This document shows positions 15,273-21,986 of a stretch of 25,207 nucleotides of DNA, piece by piece. The stretch spans positions 1 to 25,207 of IMG/VR virus record IMGVR_UViG_3300025617_001245; one strand, written 5' to 3'. Each line of letters opens with the position of its first letter. The stretch's first letter is position 1. The position numbers and the translations under genes are program-made. The notes under the pieces were generated by a model. That model worked only from the letters and a program-made list of their open reading frames with translations. It was not told the DNA's origin and did no database searches. This stretch comes from a virus.

Positions 15273-15929
15273 ATGGACGAAATACTACAAGAAGAAATGT
15301 CTCGGGTATATCGGCAAAACCTTTGGGGCAGCAAAGAGTCCCGCTCAGGCCGAGGATCGTCCCCCATTCAGACAATGTATCTTGAGCATGAGGTGCCAAT
15401 GCTGTTTGACCGAATGGAAATAGATTCTTTGTTAGATATTCCTTGCGGAGACTTCAGGTGGATGAGCAAGGTTCTTGAAAGGTCTAGCCGTAAAATAAAT
15501 TACCACGGCGCGGATATCGTTGAAAACATTATTAAAACTAATAAGCAGAAAGAAACAGATAGCATACATTTTTCATGCCTAGACATAACGACAGACCCTC
15601 TACCTAAGGTAGACTTAGTTTTTTCCAGAGATTGTTTTGTTCATCTATCAGACAGCATGATTCTTAAAGCATTTAAGAATATTAAAGATAGCGGATCGGC
15701 TTATATTGCAATGACTAACTTTTCATGGTTTCACTTGCCGAATAAAGCTTTGGAGAATGAGGACATTGTTGGCGGGAACTGGAGAAAAATCAATTTCAGG
15801 ATGAGGCCATTTTATATGCCCAGCCCTATTGATTTTATCAGCGAGGGCAGCACTGAAGAGCTAGGTAAAGATAAAACTATTGGGGTCTGGAGGGTTTCAG
15901 ATCTCCCAGACTGCTTGACTTTGGAGTAG
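15273..15929 (+). CDS. Class I SAM-dependent methyltransferase
   Basis: A 218-aa Rossmann-type methyltransferase. Motif I is LLDIPCGDFRWM, then YHGADIV (motif II acid), LDITTDPLPKVDLVFSRDCF (motif IV region) and VHLSDSMILKAFKNIKDSGS. The upstream NLWGSKESRSGRGSSPIQT segment is typical of a bacterial and phage subfamily with DxPCGDFxWM whose substrate is unknown. ATG 15273 is chosen because GGAG lies about 5 nt before it; GTG 15246 would add nine residues. The final WRPLN-like GNWRKINFRMRPF segment fits the same subfamily. It sits next to the oxygenase/glycosyltransferase cluster and could modify a glycan or protein. Confidence 0.85.
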   Translation: MDEILQEEMSRVYRQNLWGSKESRSGRGSSPIQTMYLEHEVPMLFDRMEIDSLLDIPCGDFRWMSKVLERSSRKINYHGADIVENIIKTNKQKETDSIHFSCLDITTDPLPKVDLVFSRDCFVHLSDSMILKAFKNIKDSGSAYIAMTNFSWFHLPNKALENEDIVGGNWRKINFRMRPFYMPSPIDFISEGSTEELGKDKTIGVWRVSDLPDCLTLE

Positions 15930-15934
15930 TTTCT

Positions 15935-15943
15935 TGGTAAAAT
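15935..15943 (+). promoter_or_regulatory. Leaderless extended -10 promoter of the metalloprotease gene
   Basis: TGGTAAAAT, 6 nt (AGTAGC), then the ATG at 15950. The predicted +1 is the start codon itself. Confidence 0.75.
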
Positions 15944-15949
15944 AGTAGC

Positions 15950-17320
15950 ATGAAGAGACAGATTGCATCAATAGCCCTTGTTCCGTTTATCCTTTCAGGA
16001 TGTGGTGTTTCGCTAGAGACAGTAAACACTTCCCAGCCAAAAGCTGAGGTGTTGCAGACTACGCAACAGCCTGTGGTTTTGTGGGATCAAACCCAATCTC
16101 CCCAGCCTGCGGAGTTTTGTAAGGTTCCAGATCAAAGACCGATAGAGTACCTAGGCCAGGCAAGGGGCCACACCATTGACGGTGTTACCTGGGGAGGACC
16201 TTCTGGATTCCCACTTGTTGAGCAAACGGTCCCCACCCAAGGAGAGCTGGATTGGCTTATCGTAATGGTTGCATTTAAAGATACTCCAAAGTATGTAGAT
16301 GAGCCATCAGAATTCTTGGACCCACAGATTGAAAAGCTAGAGGCCTGGGCCGAATTCTGGTCCCAGGGTAAGCTAAGTTTTAATGTTACTTACGTTAACT
16401 ATTGGATTGATCTACCAGTCAATGCCATTGACAGGCCTAAGAAGGATGGGGACCTCGCGAACATGATTGTCCAGGGAATGCCAGATGGAATGCACCCAGA
16501 CCACTACGATGCTACCTTTGTTCAGTGGGCAAACCTTGCTGAGGCCCCAGGTCTCGCAGAGCTGAACGGAACAAACAATATTAGATTTACTTTGCGTATG
16601 GGAAGCAATGAAAACACCTATGAGAGCCTTAATGAGGTTCCTAAGCTATTCTGGGCACCAGGATATTACCACTCAAGCGATGAGAGGCAGGCACTGACTC
16701 TGAAGAGAGAGTTTACGTACGGACATTGGCTACATGAGATTTTACATGAGATGGGGCTTAACCTGCATGCTCCTGGTAATGGCTGGGCCACTGGAGTTGG
16801 ACAGGCCTTGTACCCGAATAACCAAGGTTGGTCAGCTGCGATTAATTCATGGGAATCATTCCAGCTTGGTTGGCTAGATGACTCTCAGGTTCACTGTGTG
16901 GATAGGGAGTCTCTGGAGTCTACTAAAACTATCTTAACCCCAACAGACACTTATGGCGGAGAGAGAAAGATGATTGTAGTACCTACGAACAATGACAGCA
17001 ACGAAATCTTGGTTATTGAGGCACGACAAAAGGGTGAGTGGACAGACTGGGCAGATGTTTCAGAAGGGTTGCTTGCATATAGAGTAGACCCGACCGCCGC
17101 TCACAGGGACCATGTAGATAATGATTGTGGCAATGATCCAGCTATCAAGAAGTGGGCCTACTACATTTATCCAGACGGCACTGTAAGCCCAGAACCAAAC
17201 TGCGGGTACTTTGACCTGGCCCTGATTAGGGTGGGGGAGACCGTTACTTTTGACGGCATGACAGTCAAGCTAGACGCAACAGAAGAGGGGCTGTACTATG
17301 TTAGTATTAAAACTAATTAG
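15950..17320 (+). CDS. Secreted lipoprotein metalloprotease (M6-like, metzincin motif)
   Basis: A 456-aa predicted exported zinc protease. Residues 1-18 form a lipoprotein signal peptide (KRQ, hydrophobic core, lipobox ILSGC with Cys18). The zinc motif HEILHEMGLNLH at 262-273 fits HExxHxxGxxH, giving ligands H262, H266 and H273 and catalytic E263. Following features (WESFQLGWLDDSQV, EILVIEARQKGEW, EGLLAYRVDP) resemble M6/immune-inhibitor-A-like peptidases found in bacteria. It would sit on the outer face of the host membrane or be released. A leaderless promoter precedes it. Its stop overlaps that of the convergent oxygenase gene by 4 nt (TTAG). It is unusual for a phage; the substrate is unknown. 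Confidence 0.88.
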   Translation: MKRQIASIALVPFILSGCGVSLETVNTSQPKAEVLQTTQQPVVLWDQTQSPQPAEFCKVPDQRPIEYLGQARGHTIDGVTWGGPSGFPLVEQTVPTQGELDWLIVMVAFKDTPKYVDEPSEFLDPQIEKLEAWAEFWSQGKLSFNVTYVNYWIDLPVNAIDRPKKDGDLANMIVQGMPDGMHPDHYDATFVQWANLAEAPGLAELNGTNNIRFTLRMGSNENTYESLNEVPKLFWAPGYYHSSDERQALTLKREFTYGHWLHEILHEMGLNLHAPGNGWATGVGQALYPNNQGWSAAINSWESFQLGWLDDSQVHCVDRESLESTKTILTPTDTYGGERKMIVVPTNNDSNEILVIEARQKGEWTDWADVSEGLLAYRVDPTAAHRDHVDNDCGNDPAIKKWAYYIYPDGTVSPEPNCGYFDLALIRVGETVTFDGMTVKLDATEEGLYYVSIKTN

Positions 17321-17877
17321 TACTCGTAAGTAAACTCATCATCTGTCTGATCTTTTTGTGTAATAAAAGATCCAGCAGATATTCTGAGACCAGATTCAAT
17401 CTCTCTCACGCCGTGACTGTATTCCCTGGAGCCAGGGTGCATAATGAGGTCGCCAGCTTCTGGGACATATTCAACATCCTGGTTTGGATACCAAAGCTCC
17501 CCGCCCTCAAAGTCATCATTAATGTAATATACACAACCATACATGACTGGTGCAGAGTGGTCTCCGCCAAGGTTGTCATAGTGGGGCAGCATCCTTTGTC
17601 CAGGCTCCCAGTATACGTAGTTGTGGAGGGTGCTAAACTTGGGCTCAACTGCAAAGTCTAGAAGCTCTGTGGCTGTCTTGCGATACTTTTTATCAAGGCG
17701 GATCATTATAGAGTTAAACTCTTCTCTTAGATCGTTTCTTTTTAGGGTGTCGTCTTTTTCTTTAGCAGCATAGTACATCGAAGATAGGTAGTCGCAAACT
17801 AGCTTTGCCTCTTCTTTTGTGGAAAACTCTTTTAATAAAATAATATCTGTTCCTGGGAACGGCTCTGTAATTCTCAT
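17317..17877 (-). CDS. 2OG-Fe(II) oxygenase, prolyl-4-hydroxylase-like, ligands intact
   Basis: A 186-aa double-stranded beta-helix oxygenase that would hydroxylate a protein or other substrate using 2-oxoglutarate and O2. The iron triad is complete: H99 and D101 in MLPHYDNLGG and H155 in YSHGVREIESGLR, with R165 to bind 2-oxoglutarate; GCVYYINDDFEGGELWYP is the family core. The start at 17877 is chosen because TATAAT ends exactly 6 nt upstream; the longer frame to 17898 would run through that promoter. It is one of four related genes in the window. Confidence 0.9.
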   Translation of the reverse strand: MRITEPFPGTDIILLKEFSTKEEAKLVCDYLSSMYYAAKEKDDTLKRNDLREEFNSIMIRLDKKYRKTATELLDFAVEPKFSTLHNYVYWEPGQRMLPHYDNLGGDHSAPVMYGCVYYINDDFEGGELWYPNQDVEYVPEAGDLIMHPGSREYSHGVREIESGLRISAGSFITQKDQTDDEFTYEY

Positions 17878-17883
17878 GGTATT

Positions 17884-17889
17884 ATTATA
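17884..17889 (-). promoter_or_regulatory. Leaderless -10 promoter
   Basis: Minus-strand TATAAT followed by 6 nt (AATACC) and the ATG at 17877. It lies in the 25-nt gap after the upstream gene. Confidence 0.7.
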
Positions 17890-17902
17890 CACCATCAATC
17901 AA

Positions 17903-18265
17903 TTATGTGATGTAGAATCCGTTGCAGTTTCTTAAAAATTTTACCAAAGCTGGCATCTCAAATTGCAAGCCAGCTACAAAGGCTCTGTCTCCAACGCCAG
18001 ACTGCACAGAGACCTCCGTACCATGGCTTATTTCCGCATTAGTTGCGAATCTTTCAGTGCCCAGATTCTCTATCCTTTTGGCAATTGTCTCCGCCAGCTC
18101 CTTGCTCACCGCTTCCCCACGGTTACTAAACCAGTTTTCAACTTCTAATGCTTCAGGTATTTCTCGTTGTATCTCTCTCCAGAGTAAGTGCCAAGCCCAA
18201 ACATTAAACCGAATCCATTCTCCATCATAATTGTTTGGCTTTATGCCCTTCAGATCAAATGCCAT
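17903..18265 (-). CDS. Protein of unknown function (120 aa)
   Basis: No known family is assigned. The N-terminal half, YDGEWIRFNVWAWHLLWREI, is tryptophan-rich and recalls uncharacterised actinobacterial proteins with an F-R-N-xx-W-x-W pattern; the middle is helical (EAVSKELAETIAKRIENLGT). AAAGGA lies 7 nt before the ATG. It overlaps the end of the upstream glycosyltransferase gene by 11 bases, so the two are co-transcribed. Confidence 0.72.
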   Translation of the reverse strand: MAFDLKGIKPNNYDGEWIRFNVWAWHLLWREIQREIPEALEVENWFSNRGEAVSKELAETIAKRIENLGTERFATNAEISHGTEVSVQSGVGDRAFVAGLQFEMPALVKFLRNCNGFYIT

Positions 18266-19103
18266 TGTCTTGTCCTTTAGAAACTATTTTAATGTTACCG
18301 CTTTTTAGGGGGATATCTTTGTAAAGATCGGCCAATGCTACCAGGATGTTCTGACTGGGGGGCGTGGTATCAGGCATATCTTTTAATATGATGCTTCCGA
18401 TGTGAGTCACAAAGCTTCTTTCTTTGTTTATTTTTATTTTATTTGCATCTTGCCATATCCACTGCCAGCCCACCATTGGGTATCCAGTATTGGTTAACCA
18501 CGTCTCAAAAGTTTGACCACTCTCCTCAAAGTCTGGGAATGAAGAAACTATTTGATCTGCTAACCCTTCAACAGAAACAATGTAAGCTATCCACATACCA
18601 TCCCGCATCTCCTGGTCGTGTCTATTTAAACTAAGTAAAGTTTGTTTAGCCAAAACGAGCATGTTATCAATAATGCGTTTCAAGAATGGAGATTCTTTTT
18701 CTGAAGCTATTAGGTGGTTGTGGCATCTAAACCCCGAATGCCTTTCGTTTTTTAAATCACCATTGGTGAAGCAAAACCCCCAATGCATGTCAGGACTGCG
18801 AATTACGTAGGTGTCCAGGTCAAGGTTGGGCCTGGTATCTAAGTCAATGTACAGGCCACCTAGACGATAAAGAATAATAAGCCTGGCAAGATCTGCCCTG
18901 TAGGTCATGAGATCTATCTTAGAGTATACTTCCCAGGCATCTGAAGAGTACCCTTTTACGTGCTCCTCTACCTCAGAGTCCCGTAACAGTAGATGTTCCC
19001 AATGTGGGTATGCCTCTTGCCAGCCCCTGGCTAAGTGCTTAAAGTAGTCCAGCTCATCAGACTCGGGGCCAACATATATCTGTACAATCCGTTTAGGGAT
19101 CAA
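18255..19103 (-). CDS. GT32-type glycosyltransferase (DXD sugar-binding)
   Basis: A 282-aa transferase of the Gly_transf_sug/OCH1-like type. It opens IPKRIVQIYVG, continues with the KIDLMTYRADLARLIILYRL helix and the metal/nucleotide-sugar motif GGLYIDLDTRP (D87, D89). There is no TM anchor. It should move a sugar from a nucleotide donor to an unknown acceptor. It starts at a TTG (19103) with AAGGAG 6-7 nt upstream. It lies between two oxygenase-like genes on the same strand, with only an 18-nt gap from the upstream one. Confidence 0.88.
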   Translation of the reverse strand: MIPKRIVQIYVGPESDELDYFKHLARGWQEAYPHWEHLLLRDSEVEEHVKGYSSDAWEVYSKIDLMTYRADLARLIILYRLGGLYIDLDTRPNLDLDTYVIRSPDMHWGFCFTNGDLKNERHSGFRCHNHLIASEKESPFLKRIIDNMLVLAKQTLLSLNRHDQEMRDGMWIAYIVSVEGLADQIVSSFPDFEESGQTFETWLTNTGYPMVGWQWIWQDANKIKINKERSFVTHIGSIILKDMPDTTPPSQNILVALADLYKDIPLKSGNIKIVSKGQDNGI

Positions 19104-19121
19104 GTCTCTCTCCTTGCTGCT

Positions 19122-19625
19122 TTATTTTTCCAGAAAGCCCATCATGGTTAGAATTACCTGAGTGCCACCACTGACCTTAGAAAGACCATTGCCGAATGGC
19201 TCACCGCCTGGGTGAATAACCAAATCTCCAGCCTTGGGGCTATAGGTGTAGTCAATTTCAGGGAAGTAGTAGTTTCCTCCAGAAAAGTTATCGTTAATAA
19301 ACAACATAGTCATCGCATTGACCTGCTCATTGGTAACTGATTTCAAGACACCGTTCCACTGTACAGCCATCTCAAAGCCCTCTTCGCAAATCATAATGTC
19401 TGCTTGCTTACTCCATCGGGCGTCTCCCAGGTTGGGGTACACTTCCTTCACAACGCTTTTGATCTTGTCCTGCAGATTTTTAATAAGATCATCTGTTTTT
19501 TGTTTGTTAAAGACTGGATCTTTTAGTCCAGTAAAAATTTTGCGGAGGAAGTTCAGATCCTCATCGCTGATAATGTCTGAAACCACATATAGTGGTTGTT
19601 CTGGGTTAGGCTGTGTAATATTCAT
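19122..19625 (-). CDS. P4H-like 2OG-oxygenase fold protein lacking iron and 2OG ligands
   Basis: A 167-aa protein with the P4H-like core (MTMLFINDNFSGGNYYFPEI, SPKAGDLVIHPGG), so the fold is clear. Aligning with the intact paralogue at 17317-17877, the HxD pair becomes W90-N-G92, the distal His becomes N146 (FGNG for YSHG) and the 2OG Arg becomes Q156. All four key residues are lost, which argues against oxygenase activity. The reading frame and RBS-free leaderless promoter (TGATAGAAT, 6 nt, ATG) are intact, so it is not a decaying pseudogene. A binding or regulatory role is inferred. Confidence 0.8.
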   Translation of the reverse strand: MNITQPNPEQPLYVVSDIISDEDLNFLRKIFTGLKDPVFNKQKTDDLIKNLQDKIKSVVKEVYPNLGDARWSKQADIMICEEGFEMAVQWNGVLKSVTNEQVNAMTMLFINDNFSGGNYYFPEIDYTYSPKAGDLVIHPGGEPFGNGLSKVSGGTQVILTMMGFLEK

Positions 19626-19631
19626 ACGTAT

Positions 19632-19659
19632 ATTCTATCACTATTTTATGTGGTATAAT
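19632..19659. promoter_or_regulatory. Back-to-back divergent leaderless promoters in a 40-nt gap
   Basis: Minus strand: TGATAGAAT with its -10 at 19632-19637, 6 nt, ATG 19625. Plus strand: TGGTATAAT with its -10 at 19654-19659, 6 nt (AAGGTC), ATG 19666. Both extended -10 boxes, and nothing else, fill the whole gap. Confidence 0.75.
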
Positions 19660-19665
19660 AAGGTC

Positions 19666-20913
19666 ATGCCATATTCAGTTGGAGAAAAGGGATCTTACGG
19701 TTGCTCAGGCTACCCTGTCGTAAAGGACGGAACTAGCGAGGTAATGGGATGCCATGATACAGCAGGGGCTGCACAAAGACAGATTGCCGCTATTAATATG
19801 AGCGAAGCCGAGAAGGGTAAAAAGAAAATGACATCAGCAATGGGTCAGCCAGAGCCAGCAAGCTATGGAAAATCACACTTTAACTGGAGCACACCAGTTC
19901 GTAAACCAGAACGATCAAGTTTTAGCATCGGTAAAGCCGATGCACCAGCAGGAGCCGAGATTAAAGAGGGCGACTACGTAATGGGAGAAACCATGGAGGG
20001 CACCGTACACGGTCGTGTGGAGCACATCATGTGGGAGGGCGGAGTGCTTGGCTCGCCAGAAGGAGAGTATTCGCTTCAGTCTATGCCTCCAGAGAATCCA
20101 GCAATGTCCGTCCGTATCTTTGATGAGATTCCTGGCGGGTGGGAAGAGACAGCATACAGCATCGGAATGATGTATAAAGATGCCAAGAAAATTGATATCA
20201 GTAATCACAACATGTCTGAAGACAAGAGCTATGACGACATGTACAAGGCAGAGGGCTATGCTCCCACAAGCGGCATGAAAGCTGCTGCTCGTCGTGCCAT
20301 CAAATGGAAAGAAGATGGCAAGGCCAAGGGTGCTGGCACCGCAGTTGGCTGGGGTAGAGCAAGAGACATCGTAGCAGGTAGATCAATGTCTCTTAGTGTA
20401 GTTAAGCGTATGTACTCTTTCTTTTCTCGTCATGAGGTAGACAAGAAGGGCAAGGGCTTCTCCTCTGGTCCAGACTTTCCATCCAAGGGTCGTGTTATGT
20501 GGGACGCATGGGGCGGAGATGCAGGGTTCTCCTGGTCTCGTAAAATTGCCGAGCGCGAGAGCAAAAAGGCAGATAGTCTGTTTGACTGGGGAAATGTGAA
20601 TGATCTTAGGGCAGCCAAGCAAGCCCGTACTGATGCATGGTTTGCCATGCGTGAAGAGCAGTCAGAGATTGATTTAGTAGAAAAAGCGGATAGTGTTCGT
20701 GTGGGTCAGATGGTGTCCTGGAATTCTTCTGGGGGTACGGCAAGAGGTAAGGTTAAAAGAATTATTACTAGCGGATCATACAAGGTTCCAGACACAGATG
20801 TAACCGTAACGGGTACCAAGGAAGACCCTGCAGCAGTCATTACTTTATACAGAGACGGAGAGGCTACGGATACAGTCGTAGCTCATAAGGTTAAGACGCT
20901 AAGAGCCTCTTAG
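19666..20913 (+). CDS. Mosaic phage protein with C-terminal HVA1/TUDOR-like domain
   Basis: A 415-aa modular protein. Residues 1-45 (PYSVGEKGSYGCSGYPVVKD, MGCHDTAGAAQRQIAAI) resemble short cassettes found on phage head proteins. About 90-165 is a beta domain (IKEGDYVMGETMEGTVHGRV). About 190-310 carries the conserved phage domain with GTAVGWGRARDIVAGRSMSL and VMWDAWGGDAGFSW. The last 70 residues (VRVGQMVSWNSSGGTARGKV) resemble the HVA1/TUDOR (DUF2945) fold. The function of the middle domain is unknown to me; it may be a head- or DNA-associated protein. ATG 19666 is chosen over upstream in-frame codons because it sits 6 nt after TGGTATAAT. Confidence 0.8.
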   Translation: MPYSVGEKGSYGCSGYPVVKDGTSEVMGCHDTAGAAQRQIAAINMSEAEKGKKKMTSAMGQPEPASYGKSHFNWSTPVRKPERSSFSIGKADAPAGAEIKEGDYVMGETMEGTVHGRVEHIMWEGGVLGSPEGEYSLQSMPPENPAMSVRIFDEIPGGWEETAYSIGMMYKDAKKIDISNHNMSEDKSYDDMYKAEGYAPTSGMKAAARRAIKWKEDGKAKGAGTAVGWGRARDIVAGRSMSLSVVKRMYSFFSRHEVDKKGKGFSSGPDFPSKGRVMWDAWGGDAGFSWSRKIAERESKKADSLFDWGNVNDLRAAKQARTDAWFAMREEQSEIDLVEKADSVRVGQMVSWNSSGGTARGKVKRIITSGSYKVPDTDVTVTGTKEDPAAVITLYRDGEATDTVVAHKVKTLRAS

Positions 20914-21749
20914 GCAGTACCCTTTTTGCCAGTACCACCGTATCCACCAGACAGGAAGTGGTCTAAGGCTGGGTCTCCAGTAGACCTTTGTTGATTTCCT
21001 TTGTAATCTCCAGAGCCTAGCTCATAGCCAGACTTTTCCTGGACGTACCCCATCTCTTGTCCGTCTGTCGGGTTGAGCATGTTTGTCTTATCAAAACGAT
21101 TTTCCATGTCAGCAACATGAGAAATAAAGGATGTGAGAACATAACGCTGTCCCTCGCCAGTAACCTCAGTTACGCCGTGCAAACGACTTGCCCTAAACAG
21201 CATCATCGATCCAGCTGGGGGCTTGATCTGAGTGGTTAGGTCGTCATCCTTAAAGTAAAGATGTCCACCCTCATAGCTATCGTTAATGTAAATAACTGTA
21301 GCGAACTCTAGGCTAGGGTTGCAGTCCGTGTCTCTGTGGTCCTCAAGGCCAACTCCTTTGTAGTGACGTTGCATCACTCCATAGCGAGTAGACGGGTAGC
21401 CTGGAGGAAGAATGGCATTAACCCTATTGGTTACAGCAGTTACCTCATCGTTTAGCTGGGGCTCAGTAGAACGAACCTGGCTCATGTTCCTGGGGATAAT
21501 CATTAGCTTTCCCTCTTCAACCAGGGTAGCAATGTCTTTGCGACCATACAAGTCTTGTGCCTTTTCTTCAAGCTCTTTGAGGTAAAAGAAATACCATTGC
21601 GGCGGAAGGGTACCATTGGCAAGATCTTGGAATGCAGTAAGCTCTTCTGGTGTTAGGATGTTGTGCACCAAAAATGCATCATCAGCCAGCTGCTCATATG
21701 TGTAGCCCTGCTCGTCAAGATTTGCTTTAATTTTTTCTTTGAGTTCCAT
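20910..21749 (-). CDS. 2OG-Fe(II) oxygenase, prolyl-4-hydroxylase-like, ligands intact
   Basis: The largest of the four oxygenase-like proteins (279 aa). Ligands are complete: H138 and D140 in LEDHRDTDCN, H191 in RLHGVTEV and R202 in GQRYVLTSFI, within the core VIYINDSYEGGHLYF. An N-terminal helical extension of about 100 residues and a glycine-rich C-terminal tail (YELGSGDYKGNQQ, LSGGYGGTGKKG) are extra to the basic fold. ATG 21749 is preferred; a TTG at 21770 would be nearly at the transcription start. Its stop overlaps the convergent gene's stop by 4 nt. Confidence 0.88.
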   Translation of the reverse strand: MELKEKIKANLDEQGYTYEQLADDAFLVHNILTPEELTAFQDLANGTLPPQWYFFYLKELEEKAQDLYGRKDIATLVEEGKLMIIPRNMSQVRSTEPQLNDEVTAVTNRVNAILPPGYPSTRYGVMQRHYKGVGLEDHRDTDCNPSLEFATVIYINDSYEGGHLYFKDDDLTTQIKPPAGSMMLFRASRLHGVTEVTGEGQRYVLTSFISHVADMENRFDKTNMLNPTDGQEMGYVQEKSGYELGSGDYKGNQQRSTGDPALDHFLSGGYGGTGKKGTA

Positions 21750-21781
21750 GTGTGTCGGAGTCCCTTTCAAATAGTAATACC

Positions 21782-21787
21782 ATTATA
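21782..21787 (-). promoter_or_regulatory. -10 element overlapping an upstream stop codon
   Basis: Minus-strand TATAAT at 21787-21782 contains the TAA stop of the 54-aa gene upstream. Start is predicted near 21775, leaving a 26-nt leader with GAAAGGGA before the ATG at 21749. Confidence 0.5.
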
Positions 21788-21947
21788 CATCATTTTTCTT
21801 TTCACAATGCTCTATATATAGTGCCTTAAGTTGATCAGCGTACTTCTCATAATCTATTTCAATAATCATATCTTTGCCGATGGTGTGTATTTTAATCTCT
21901 TTTCCAATGTTAAAGAGTATTTCTTTTATTTCTTTGTCTAGGTCCAT
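21783..21947 (-). CDS. Small protein of unknown function (54 aa)
   Basis: A 54-aa, lysine-rich, mostly helical ORF (DLDKEIKEILFNIGKEIKIH, IIEIDYEKYADQLKALYIEH). It starts exactly 6 nt after TATAAT, the same leaderless design as its neighbours, and fills the gap between the oxygenase and the tandem glycosyltransferase. No family is recognised. Confidence 0.62.
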   Translation of the reverse strand: MDLDKEIKEILFNIGKEIKIHTIGKDMIIEIDYEKYADQLKALYIEHCEKKNDV

Positions 21948-21953
21948 ACCTAC

Positions 21954-21978
21954 ATTATACCTTAATGAATGCTATAAT
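21954..21978. promoter_or_regulatory. Divergent leaderless promoters in a 39-nt gap
   Basis: Minus strand: TATAAT at 21959-21954, 6 nt (GTAGGT), ATG 21947. Plus strand: TATAAT at 21973-21978, or an overlapping TAATAT exactly 6 nt from the ATG at 21987. It is a second case of two start sites packed into about 40 nt. Confidence 0.65.
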
Positions 21979-21986
21979 ATATACAA

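Noticed and set aside
15208-15423. 71-aa ORF ahead of the methyltransferase as a full gene
   Set aside because: Most of it lies in another frame of the methyltransferase, whose motifs are clear; only its first codons are kept as a possible relic.
19318-19665. N-terminal extension of the mosaic protein
   Set aside because: It is antisense to an intact oxygenase-like gene and would run through the TGGTATAAT promoter; the ATG at 19666 explains the protein better.
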